DNA of 64,000 nt from Manihot esculenta (Eukaryota; Streptophyta; Magnoliopsida; Malpighiales; Euphorbiaceae), in the NCBI RefSeq assembly GCF_001659605.2, contig NC_035172.2, forward strand, positions 34,585,342 to 34,649,341. The letters run 5' to 3'. Shown here piece after piece: positions 12,001-24,328 of this stretch; the stretch's first letter is position 1, and each line of letters opens with the position of its first letter. Position numbers and translations under genes: made by a program. The notes below the pieces were generated by a model. The model had not been told where the DNA came from. It worked only from the letters and a program-made list of their open reading frames with translations, and did no database searches.

Positions 12001-13417
12001 TTTATTTGTTAAATTCTAAAAATATTTTATATTCAAAATTAATTTTAAAAAATTAAAATAACTAATTAAGAGGAGAATATCCGAATTATTCCACCTTATC
12101 TCTTTGGCTTATAATTATAACATTTTAATTAATTAATTGCATTTCCCAGCACATCATTTAAAACGAGGAATATAATTTGAGTTAGCAATCCCTTTCCATA
12201 TAACTAAAACATTATTCTGATTATTTGTGTCTTAAGATAATACAGAATAGATATGAGTTTTTTTTTTTAATTTTTTAGTATATATTATTTTTAGAATTTT
12301 CAATTGAACTGAACAGTCCCCTATCAAACTTATCAAAGATATGCTATTCTATTGTTTTAATTCAATTTTAATTATATATAATTCTTAATTACTATATCTT
12401 TTATTATGAAATAAAATTTAATTAGAAGATAATTAATATATACAGATATGATACCTAATTAATGTATTGATAAAATCCATTTTAAAATTCAAATAATAAA
12501 TTTTTATAAAATAATTACAAAATTTTAATTTATTTTCAAATAAAAAGCTTTAGTTAAAAAAAATTTAAAAATTTTGATTTAAAAATATAAAAGCAAATAA
12601 ATTGAAAAAGGAAAATCTTAATGGCTAAGAAAGGATGGAAATTGTTATCGTTGGCCATACTAATAATGATGAACTGTAGCTTTGTATCGATTATACATTT
12701 CCTCCCACAACTCTATATTTTCAATTTTCTAAAATAATAATAATAAAAAATCATTCAGAAAAATATATGTTAAGTAACTTTATTTTATTTTTCTAGTAGA
12801 GAGAGATTAGAGAATATTGTTTGGTGTGGAGTTTTGAAAAAACAAATTCCATGTGAGAAATCATTTTAAAGCTATAAACAAAGACTTTACATATTTGACA
12901 TATGCTTACTTCCAAACAATACCTTATTGACCAAATAAGCTCAAAACTGGGTTTTTGTTTCACTTAAATTATATAATAATAATAATAATAATAATTTGTG
13001 ATTTAAAAAAAAATAAAACTGAAGATTAAAATTAGATTGCAGAAATTGAAGTTTGTACGGGTGAGTTTGAACTGGACAAATCAAGAAGAAGAACAGCACA
13101 TGTTATAAGAAAACTTAAAAGCAAGATCCTTTTTCTTTTGGGGGGTTTTCTTTCCATGGTTGGACCACAAATTGAATTGAGATTCAAGCCCGCCTAATTT
13201 TGCTAATCAATAATGAATAATTTTAAGGAACCCATACACAAGTTACTGTTTGGCAACCAGAAATCTGAAGCTGAAAATCCAAAAAATGCAAGAATTTCCC
13301 AATCTAATCATGATTCAAACAACTTCAGATGACATTAATTTCTCATGTATTACTATATCGAAACAAGCAAACATAAAATTTGTACAGAATCACAAACCAA
13401 AATATTTAAGAAACAAG
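8487..13417. other. AT-rich intergenic region
   Basis: I see no gene. It holds an AT microsatellite (about 9027-9052), an ATA run (about 12972-12997) and a 48-bp-offset direct repeat (AATTTAAAGTTAGTAATATT at 10871 and 10919). Short open frames here have the low-complexity composition of AT-rich noncoding DNA. Confidence 0.55.
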
Positions 13418-13660
13418 TCAGGCAGAGAAGAATCCATTAGAAGCTGCAACACCAACTTGGGACTTGGGCTCCAAAATCCACTTGGGAATTTCAATATTCT
13501 CTTCGGCAACCCTAACCCTAACCTTGTCCTTGACATTCTGAGCCAAGAAAGAAACCCAATTCACAACCTCCATCTCTGAATCTGAAGCTTTAGATAGCTT
13601 TCTTGAATTCTTCACTCTCCTTTCGTACTCCTCAGCAACCAGAATTGCAATGTCAGCCAT
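13418..13660 (-). CDS. Small plant protein of unknown function (80 aa)
   Basis: A compact, intronless 80-aa frame starts MADIAILVAEEYERRVKNSR and ends with EPKSQVGVAASNGFFSA. This pairing of an amphipathic acidic/basic N-terminus with a C-terminal EPKS-x-VG-x-AASN tail matches my memory of a family of short, uncharacterised plant proteins, but I cannot assign a function. There is no signal peptide, membrane segment or known catalytic motif. A well-formed TATA box (CCTATAAATACC) lies about 80 bp upstream of the ATG on the same strand, which supports a real transcription unit. Codon use is balanced compared with the AT-rich flanks. The telomere-like CCCTAACCCTAACC on the plus strand here is simply codons for VRVRV. 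Confidence 0.7.
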   Translation of the reverse strand: MADIAILVAEEYERRVKNSRKLSKASDSEMEVVNWVSFLAQNVKDKVRVRVAEENIEIPKWILEPKSQVGVAASNGFFSA

Positions 13661-13738
13661 GGAAGAAATTTGCTCTGTTTTTTTAGTAAAAGGATGCAGT
13701 TAATGGATTGAAGATGAATGTAGAAAGTGGAGAAGAAA

Positions 13739-13750
13739 GGTATTTATAGG
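13739..13750 (-). promoter_or_regulatory. TATA box of the 80-aa gene
   Basis: CCTATAAATACC on the minus strand is a near-consensus plant TATA box. It lies about 80 bp upstream of the start codon at 13660. Confidence 0.65.
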
Positions 13751-16700
13751 TTGAAGGACACGTAAACGGGCAGTTTCATTAGAATGGATAAGGATGAATG
13801 ATAGTGCTTGTGAATTATTTTACCACTCTTTTTTTAAAAAAAAAAAGAATAAATAAAAAAATCATTATATTTTTTTTAAATAGAATTTTTGGTTTGCTGG
13901 TTTTGAACGTGGCAGATTACACGTTTGCATAATTGTTTTTGGACTGGGATGCCAACCCACCATTTTTAAATAATCGTAACCAACCCATCTTTAAATAAAT
14001 AATTAAATAAAATCCTCCTAATATCTAGAAATTAAATACCAGTACAGATTTAATATTAATGATTTTTAAAATCCTCATCGAAAATATTTACTCTTATTTG
14101 TATGTGATTTTTTTTTAAAAAATTAAAAGGTGGAAATTAATTAATTAATTAGTAATAAAATATTTTTAAATGAAAAAAAATAAAAGTCATGAGTACGTGT
14201 CATTGCAAAAGAGAAAGGGAAAAAGGTAAGCGGTTTTATGGAACCCAAACCATCAAACAAAACCGAAAGAACTGCTACAAGTGGATTCCATAGGTTGCGG
14301 TGTCGGCGGGCCGCTCCCCGATTTAGCCTTTAGCTACACTCTTTATGTACCAAAATTACATTTTAGTCCTTTTTTTTGGTAATCCCCATAACTTTAAAGA
14401 TATATATTTTTTTAATTTTTAGGATATCATAGAAATTTATGCAAGAGTAATTTATTTTGTAATATAATAATTCAAGAAGTGAAGATAGTATTGAATTACA
14501 AACTTCTAAAAAGTAGAATCTGCATAAGTTTTATAATACTATGATTAAATTTTTGAAAATTATAGAAATTATAAAATTATTAAAATTTTAAATTAAGAGA
14601 AAGTAAATTATAAAATTAGAAAATTTAACCTCTATTTATTTGTAAAAATAAATTATATTTAAAAATATTTTTCATAACTATAAAAGACTTTCAAAACCAT
14701 CTACCCTGGAATAACATTTCAACAATAAATTTCTTTAATCTCTCACGTCACGCAGCAACAGGTGGTTCATTTGAAAAAAAAAAAAAAAGGTTGATTTTAA
14801 GTGACCAAATCGAAAGTCCAAAAGAATTTTCAATACACATTGGACTTGACCTAACCCAGTCCATTTGTTAATTAAAATTAAAAATTAGGAGTTCCAACCT
14901 CTATAAAAGTAATTTATATTTAAAAAAATAATTTCCATATAATTTAATTTTTCAGAAATATTTTTTTATAAAAATATTTTCTTAAAACAATTTATTATTT
15001 AATTATAATATTAAAAATAAAATATTAATAAGTTTAAAAAATCGTTTAATTTTCTCTTCGATAAAAAAATTATTCTTAATATTACAAACTGTGATTGTTT
15101 TAAAAAAATTATTTTTTAGGAAATAAAACACAATGAATAACCAAACGGAAAATTGACGTTATTTTTGTAATTTTTATATTTTTTTAAAAAAATCATTTTA
15201 ACTTAAAAATCGAATTAATCAATTTATTATTGATTTTGATTAATTTTTATAATGCACTGAACCCAGCTTTTTTATGTTTCCACTATTATTTGTTTACTTT
15301 CAGTCGGCGGATTCCTGTACTAGATAAAAGCTTGGAAGGATCACCACTGCAGTCGGTGCCACGAATCCGTCCAACCAAACAAAAACTTGAAAAATATTAA
15401 AAGAAAATCAACAAAACAGACCTAATAAATAGGAAAATACCTCATCAGCGACCCGTGACCAGCCACCACCTGTGGGATTTTGACGTCTACCGCCACCTGC
15501 CGTCCACGCGAATCACACAGCAGCTGCGTTGGTGACTCACGACTGATGGTCCACTTAGGCTTTAGTCACTGCGAAAATTATTAGAGAAATGGGATTTCTA
15601 AACTAATAATTTCCAAGAGTGAATGGATTCCAGTCCAAGTACATATATGCAAATGGTCGCTTCACATGGCTGCATATTTCAATGTTGGGAATAGTTGCTG
15701 TGTCCCAAGAATTCCATAGCAAGCACGCTACATGCTACAACTTCAAACAGAAAGAGATGATCACATAGCGACGAAACATGAGGCAAGATCTTATAGTATG
15801 TCTACTGTATAGGGCTTGCTCACATGATATGCTCCCAACCATTGTCATTGCTGCCTAACACTATGTTTCTTGGATAACATAATTGAATCATTTTTTGTCC
15901 TCATCTTATTTTTGTTTATGCATATCATGTGACTTCATTGCTAAACTAAGAATTTAGATCCCTTTATATTCTTTCTTTAAAGGATAATTAAAGTGTGTAT
16001 ATGTGCACACGAGCATGCGTGTGGGAGGATAATTGGAATCTTTGTGCATTTCTATAATGTCAAAGATGGGTTCAAGCTATGTTACAGAGGGTTCAAGTAA
16101 GCAATTTGCCTAATGAATTTCTCTGGCCAAGGATAATCAAGTCTCATAATAGATGAAAAGCGAAAAAAAATACTTGCTCAATTCAGTACGAATTGGGACT
16201 TATTGCCACAAAAATCAAAATCAAAACTTACAGGCGATTTGCCCACAAAGTTAATTTGGGGTACCTTGCCCTTTGATGACAAGTTCAGAGGCAAATTGAG
16301 AAAGAATAACAGCGTAAAAATATTGAATTGAGCATTGCCAAAACAGTAACAGGTTATCCAGTACATTAAGAAGAAAAAAATGGAATAAATAGTTAAAGAA
16401 ACATGTCAGAAATATTTGACAACACATTGCATGCAAGGTTAATCCAAACAAATATAGTACAAAATGATGTTCTGTTCTTTCTTCTGTAATAGATTAAAAT
16501 TTAAAAGCATGGAAGAGAAAATGAGACATCTTTATTTAGTTATTTTTCAGAACACCTTGTTTCAGCTTTCTTTACTCATCAGACCATTGTAACAATACCA
16601 GGAGCTTTTCACAAATTGTCCTGTACAGATTTGTAATGATAATTTGAACAAAAATATTTTCTTACCTAGTAACTGCACCAAGCATTTCGTAATAAATGAA

Positions 16701-16797
16701 GTTTAGAGGTCCGTAGTATAGTCTAACCTCCCAAAATAGAGAAACAGTCAATCTCTAAAGTATGCTATTACTGTGATCAATTGTATCTCGTCTTTAC
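13751..16797. other. Intergenic region
   Basis: No gene is supported. Two GC-richer islands stand out at about 14290-14325 and 15425-15545. The latter has several ACG and CCACC motifs but no open frame of note. The last 200-300 bp are probably the 3' untranslated region of the RINGv gene on the minus strand. Confidence 0.45.
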
Positions 16798-19700
16798 TCA
16801 TAGGAGACCCAGAACTTGCAAATGCTGAACATGTTCAGGTGGGAGAGGTGGAGGAGACCAATCAGATCCCATCGTCTCGCTATCAACATCCTCAACCACA
16901 TATTCCTGAAGGAAGAATTAAAAAATAAAATAAAATGAAAAACTCAAACCAAGTTATAATATTTAGTGAAATAAAATTTGCTCATGTGTCAAAGATTAAG
17001 GCCCTGTTTGGCAATTTTTAAGGAAGTATTTAGTGCTTTGACGTATTTAGAGATAAGCTGAGTAAATTATGAAAAGTTACTTCTTTTTAACTTTTGGCTT
17101 GGCTAACCACTATCGTAACAACTACCAACTACTAAAATAGTAGCTATTAAAATAATTATCAACTACTAAAACAACCAACAACTAATCTTACACCTAAGCC
17201 TAAAATGTGACACACCAACCAGCAACAAATGTTGTGATGTGAAAACAAAGTGAATAAGAGATATTTCAAATCAGGAATACCAACCAACTTTTAATCAGTA
17301 ACATAATGCCATGAAAAAATCGAGTGCAGAAAGATCTTTGGCCCTTATGAGATCTAAACATAAACAGTTTAGACACTCACTTTTGTTAGCATCCTTTTTG
17401 TTAGTATGTGATAATGCCGTTGCCAAATTCGCTGTCCCACCATCGTAGCTACTAAAACACTATAGAATATGCCAATCACTGTAAAGAGTCCAACCACAAT
17501 CAAAGCCATTACAAATAACAATGGTAGCCCTGCTTCACCAGCACCTCCTAAGCAACCACATTCACCAGCTGCACTTGCACAGCTTTCACAGCAAGTGGTA
17601 CAGTCAGTCCACATACAAAGAGTGCCAGGTAGATGGCAGTCTGCACACAATCTGCAAAAAAAAGAAAACCAAATGGATAACCAGAATTATCAATAGGTCT
17701 ACTCAGTGAATCCAATAGCCACAGCTTAAAAGACGAAAAGGAACTCCAAGAGCAAGTATGACTTATTCATTGAATATCCAGGCAATTCTTTTGCAGTATC
17801 ATTTTATTATTTGCACAATATTCCAGTACAAGTCAGCACCAAGGCAAGAGAGGCAGTGTGATTCGTGATGATCATCCTCTCTATTCATCATTTACAACAC
17901 AGGAGGGAGAAGAGAAAGAAGGCTGACCCAACTTAGGCAGAAAATTTGGTTGCATAATGCAAAAAGTAAGGACATTAAAATTTTAGCTTTCAAAGACAGG
18001 ACTCAAAATTACTAGAAAAAACCTCCATCCTTTCCATTGCTCAAACAGGATTAAAAAAAAAAGGCAAGAAAAAACATCAGAAACCTCAATTCAATGGATG
18101 AGAGTTCTAGAAAGTACAAGAAATGCATGATAGTGACAATAGCATTCACAATGATAAGGAAAACATGTACTCCACAAAAGGCCTCTTAATTTCAAACTCA
18201 CAGAAAAGGAGGAACTGGTTATATGCTCCCTTTATGGGCAGAGTTTGTAACAAATGTTTCACGGTAAAAACAATTCAATTAATGATTTTAAGATTCTTCA
18301 ATACTGGGAAGGCTTTCTGAATTCGTCATTCCTTCCATCAATATTGCAGACACAATAAGGAACTAAACTCTCAACTTATGTACGATACTCATAGTTTATC
18401 GAGGAAAAAGCAGTTTAAATGCTCCAAAAATAAACAAGCCACAAGAAACGAACAAATAAAACTTTATCATTCTCATAACTCCTGTAAGAATCAAACCATA
18501 ATCAACTATGTCATATGCATCAGCTTCTAAAATAACAAATAGTAGATATATACCCAGGCTGACAGCAACAGAAACATAATTCTCGACAAGGCTGAGTCAA
18601 ATCACTGCGAACCCTCTGATCATAACAAGTAATGAAGCACCCAGATAGCCCTAGCAAAGCAAAAAAAAGCAGCGATCCTGCACAGCAACACATTTACATA
18701 AAGATGCCAACCACATATTCTAGCATAAAGTACAACAGATTAGCACGTGAATCCTAAAAGTACAATGGTTAATTCTGTTTTATCTTCATGTAGATTACAA
18801 CATCAATAAGAAATTTTGAGCTCAGAGAGCAACATAAGCAGTCCAATCCACTGATCAAATAAAACTTGAAAAAAGCTATAGCAACAAGGTAAAGCGGAAC
18901 AAACATCCACCAAAAATAATCGGCAGCTGCAGTCAGATCAATGTGAGATAAAATGGGGAAGTACAGATAGAATGCTATGTGGCAACAAAGTTTCTGTTAG
19001 ACCGAAAGGCAATCCATAGAATATGCATCTAAAATTAAGCCTAGTATACCCTATACTTGTGTATTTGGCAGTACAAAAAATAAAATCTCCATAAAATTAG
19101 TGTAGCTGAAAAGAATAGAGATGGATTTGTGGCAAGACAAGAAAGGACCAAAAGAGGAAACAAGTACATGTAAAGAAAGCTGGAAGCATCACCGATTCAA
19201 AATATGAAAGATAGCTACTTGAGTACAAGTTGAGTTGCAGTCTATCTGAAATAGCATAGCCATATCTAACATAGATATGTCAATGCATCACTGGAAAAGC
19301 AAATTCACACAGAATTACAGAAGTGCAAAAGAAAATATGATACTATACAAACAGAAGCTGTATAGTATGCTATAAAAGAAGCTATAAAAGAATGGAATGG
19401 AAGATTTTGAAGAAGCTATTAAACAAGTTGATGATCGTGAGCAAAAAAAGCTTGAGGAATTACCCTAGAAAAAGAAGATAATAAGCCATGGAGACAACAA
19501 TGAAACTTACAGATTTAACTCTCTTTTTTTTGTTCCTTGTGGATTAAGAGCCTTTTGTCTGTAATAGTGACAAAAATTCAAATCACAAAAATAGCTGCCC
19601 CTTTATGTGATAAGATGATTATTTTGGGAGGTAATGTACAAAGTTCTAATGAAGTTCAGATGAAAAAATTAAGGCATTTTTCTGAATCATTAAAATGCAA

Positions 19701-21795
19701 AGACAAGATCATTAAAGTTCCATGTGGACAAGTCTTTTACTGAAAAGACCTAAATCTCCCAAAATAAAAATGAATGGTTCCAGAAACCACATGTATGCAT
19801 TGAGAAGCATTAAGATAACTATTAGTTCGAGTTCTTGAGATTTACCACATATGTAATAGAAACTAAGCTCATTATCAAAGCCCCACGCGTGTCGAAGCCA
19901 AGAATGCTGATAACTATCAATTAAATACACCAAATATCCAAGTGAAGCAATAACCTGCACACAATAAACATAAAGAACACAATCAATTCTTTAAACAGAG
20001 AAAAGAGAAAAAAAAAAGGGTGGGGATGGGAGGTAGCAAACAACATAGCAAACAAAGTACAATGTAAAAATAAATAAATTAGGGAAATAGAATAAAAAAC
20101 AAAATATATTAGGAAACGCTGACTTACAAGCTGGACAGCCAAAAATATAAATGCTATGTCTCTAGTCACGAAGAATCGCAATTTCAGAGTTCGCCATTTC
20201 CTATCTGCATCAACATGAACTCTTAAATGGTAAGGGGCCTTGCAGGTTGTGCAATGAACAAATGCAAACCCTTCCTACAAAAGCAAAAGAGAAATAATTG
20301 CCAAAAATAAAGCTACAAGTAAATGGGCATGCATGTCAAATTATGCAAAATTATGGCAAAAGCACAAGTTTTTTTCTTCATCAACCATCAGTTGCTTGTC
20401 AGTATACACTACAAAAAATGCACAAACCAAATGGCTTCAACTAAAACAATATAGTTCTACAAACATATCCAAGACAATCCACATACTGCCTCCAGATGGC
20501 CAAATTAAAAAATTGTATAAACAATAATACATGCAGTTCAGCCATATGAAGTGGATGATGACAGTGTGTCCATATCAAGTATCGATAGGAGGTCTGCTCT
20601 AAAAGAAGTTAAGGCTGCCAAGATCATACTAATCAGTTAATCAGAAAAAAAAATGCATTTAACATGAACATAAGATATATTGCACAGCAAACATAATGAA
20701 TGCAATATTAAAGTACACAAACAAATTTCAGTTCAATTGCGTCTTACACAGACATTTTATTTCAAATATTATCCAAGAAGATCGTCCTAATAATTAAGGA
20801 AAAACTTTGATCAACACCGTTTGACTGATAATTGGCCTCTCAAGAGTGCTTCAGTCAGACCACAAGTAGACCCACATCACAAATTGCAGTTGCATGAGCA
20901 ACATTGGGTCATCTGTAACATGGTAAACCTATATCACTAAGCCCATATAAGAAATGATAGTTACTAATTTAGCAATCAGGAATCGAGAATAAAGAAAATG
21001 AAGGTGGCAATGATACCTTCGCAGCTCGCCAATGGTCCAAACATTCCCTATGGACATATTTTGATGTTCCTTTGCATTTGCATGGAGCAATGAAATCCCT
21101 ACCTAAGTGGACAAAAGGTATGAAATAAATGGGATCAGTAAAAAATGTTCAGCTGAACTCAAACATGCACATAATAGAGCATGTTAAAGAAAGGGCAAAA
21201 AGCTAACAAATCTGATCGTCTTCTTTAGATAAAACCAATCCATTAAAGCTCTTATGCAGACCAATAAGACTTGAGTACTGAGACGCGAAGAAAAATGACA
21301 AACAAAACAGCAAAAGCTTCAGAGTCAAGTCGCATCATTGCTCTCAATTTCCAACTGTTGCAGTTACCGCCAATCGCGTATAGACAATAATGACAATACT
21401 AGTAACTTTTTTTTTGGAAAAAAAAAAGAGCAAAATTTCAGAAAAGAACAAATTCAGCCCAAAAGAACAACTTTAACAAATTGCTGACAAAAAAAATCCA
21501 CATTTTCAGCAGTCCAGGCAAAAACACGTTCAATATACATCCAAATGAGTACAATTCAAACGAGTGATACTTCGTCCGATTCCCCACAAATGACAATAAG
21601 GCGTTAGAAATCGTGAAATCTAGGAAAAAACGAGAGGCTTTGGGATTTGGGGAGAGAAGGACAAAAATTACCGTCAGTTTCAAGGCAAATTCGGCATTGA
21701 GTTTGCTCCCCAGGACCGGCCTCCAGGTCGATCTCGCTGGTTTCGGTGATCGGAGAGGGAGGGATTAAAGGTGAGGAGCCTGAATCGTCAGCCAT
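16798..21795 (-). CDS. RINGv (C4HC3, MARCH-like) membrane E3 ubiquitin ligase
   Basis: Seven coding exons join in phase into 322 aa: 21672-21795, 21017-21102, 20128-20274, 19846-19954, 18554-18677, 17381-17651 and 16798-16905, all with GT-AG introns on the minus strand. The N-terminal RINGv domain uses C34, C37, C49, C51, H59, C62, C78 and C81 (CRICLE, CKCKGTSKYVHRECL, CTTCKAPYH). Hydrophobic segments follow at about 109-131, 157-175 and 238-265, with a Cys-dense stretch (about 190-232) before the last. A Pro-rich tail ends LPPEHVQHLQVLGLL. Proteins of this layout ubiquitinate membrane targets at endomembranes. The substrate is unknown. The start has an acidic, Pro/Ser-rich leader typical of the family. 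Exons one and two split the RINGv domain. Confidence 0.88.
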
Positions 21796-24328
21796 TGGAA
21801 TTTGACCCGAGCGAATATGAATTAAATTTATTTATTTACAATTTAAATTGAGAGTATAAAGATTTCATTCATGGAGATAGAGGTGAAATTAAAACCCCCT
21901 GAAGTTGACTATGCTGTGTGAAGGTCTACTCCGAGTTTTTGGTTCTGAAGATGAACGCAAACACAAGTGAAAATTCAATAATAATAATAATAATAAATAT
22001 CTATTTAGTCTTTTAAATTTATTAAAATTTATTTATTAATTTAAAAAATTTATTAAACGTTTCCTCAATTTTATAAAAAAAAAAAATCTAATTAATCTTT
22101 CATTTTAAAATTTTCTCATTAAATAAAAAAATTAATTAATAATTTTTTTAATATTTTATAAATATTTTAATATATTTTTTAAAATTAAAATCACTAAATT
22201 TTAAAAACTAAATAATAATTATCCCAAATAATAACACATAACTATCACAAGCTTCTCATAATTTATAAATATTTACTACTTCATCCTTAAATTTTGATAA
22301 TTACACTAACAAAATTTCCAAATTTTAAATCTATTTATCCAGTCATTCCATATTTTTTTTTAAATTTAATTATTTAACCTTTGTATTTTAGCAAAACTAA
22401 TTATTTTATTATTTTATTTTCAAAAATGACTAAATATTCTTTATATTTTCATATTATTAACTATCTAGTCTTAATATTTTCAAATCATTAACTATTTTAA
22501 CCCTCCATTTATAAAGATCCTTAATATTAGAAATAATAAAATTGCATTTCTCTCCAATTAAAATCTACAATTTCAAAGTAAATCCTGTAATTTTAAAATC
22601 ACAATTATTAAATCCTTATAATTTTAATCATTTTAGTCTCTGCAATTTTAAAATAATAAATATTTAAATTTTACATTTCACGATTAAATAATAATTATTT
22701 AATTTTTGCAATAAACTAAATAATTAATAATTTAAAAAATTATCAACTAATTAATGTGTACTTTAAAGTACAAGGAGTAAACAAATACTTTAATATATAT
22801 ATTTAAAGTAAAATTACTAATTGCATTAATAAAATTTCATCAAATAAAAAAAAATATCATTCTAAATAGAAACGATTATGTGTAATAAATTTTCTAATTA
22901 AAGTATAAGCAGTTAGAATAGTATTATGACAAATTTATTTAACAGAAATATCAGTTCTAGAGTTTAATAAAGATTTATAATCATTTAAAATCAAATCCCT
23001 ACATAAGATAATTTGGCAATATAAGATAATTTGACAAAAATACTCCTCAAATGGCTATTTAAACCCTTACATAAGATAATTTAGCAAAGATACTACTCTT
23101 TTTTTCTCAAATAAAGCCACAGAAAAAGGTTTTTACGAGATAAAACTCGAATAAGATTTTACGACTGACGTCATCATTACGATGCCGGAAACCCAAACCT
23201 TCATTAAATATTACTTTTCGAAACAACCAAATCAATAAACTTTTAAGAAAAGCCAACCACAGAAATAGATATATAACTCTTATATATTAACGAACGGCCT
23301 TCTTCCAATTTTTATTTATTAACTAAGAAGCAATCATCAAAATATAAAAAATTACGAAAAAATTTTATACAAAAATTAAGAATTTTTGTTTTCATAAAAA
23401 ATAAAATGTATTGGATTGTATGTAAAAAATCTCTTTACCCTACGAAAATTATAAACGACAATCGGAATATTTTTATAATTTTTAATAGGGATAATATTTT
23501 ATTTTTCATCAATAGTTAATAATCAATTGATGGAGATCGTTTTTAATGGGAAAGGAAAAGAGATATTTGCTTTAAGAAAGAGGAAAATGTAAGAGTATCG
23601 AGTTATAAAGGGATAATAGAGAAAATATTTTTTTCTCTTGTAAGTGTCCACGTATGAAATTAAGGTATTTTTATAAAAATAATTCCAAATATACCATTTT
23701 TAATATTAATTAATAAATTGCCTGATTTTTAACATTTCATAAAAGAATATTTCAGTAAAATATTACCTTAGTTCTGGTAAAATTAACCCGTCTCGACTTA
23801 AGAATTTTTTATTAAAAAAATTTAGAAATTATTATACTATTTTAAAAATAAAATAAAATTTCGTAAAACGGTACAATTTAATTAATTTGAAAAAAAAGAA
23901 AAGAAATTGACATAGTTATTTGTCTTTAAATCCAAATCCACAATACGTTATTTTTTCCTCCTATAAGCAAGTCATTAATTCTATTTCTGTTTCCTAAGAT
24001 GATAAATCAGCCATATGCAAATGAAGAAAAAGTCACCGACAGAAACTTCTCAAAACAATAAAATGTTAATTCTACGAGTAAGATCTGATTAAATGTTGCT
24101 AAAGATCATTAATCACCACAATTTCTTTTCCCAAATTAATCATTCGCCGAAGCTCACTGCTCACAGTTCTAGAGTACTCTAATCATGCAACGAAAATAAC
24201 ATAATTATGCATAATAACATTGTTCCTAAATAGGCCTGCCTCATAAGCTCAGTAGATGCATCAAAGTTAGGTAACAAAGTCACAGAAAACAGTATGAGCT
24301 GAGGAGCCTTTCTACTGTTACTCTACTT
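21796..24328. other. Intergenic region between two minus-strand genes
   Basis: The first part is the promoter side of the RINGv gene, with an AAT run at about 21979-22000. The rest is AT-rich with no supported gene. Roughly 24150-24328 is probably the 3' untranslated region of the acidic-protein gene. Confidence 0.5.

Noticed and set aside
13505..13523. Telomere-like CCCTAACCCTAACC
   Set aside because: Only two full units, and it lies inside the 80-aa gene, where it encodes VRVRV on the minus strand. It is not an interstitial telomere.
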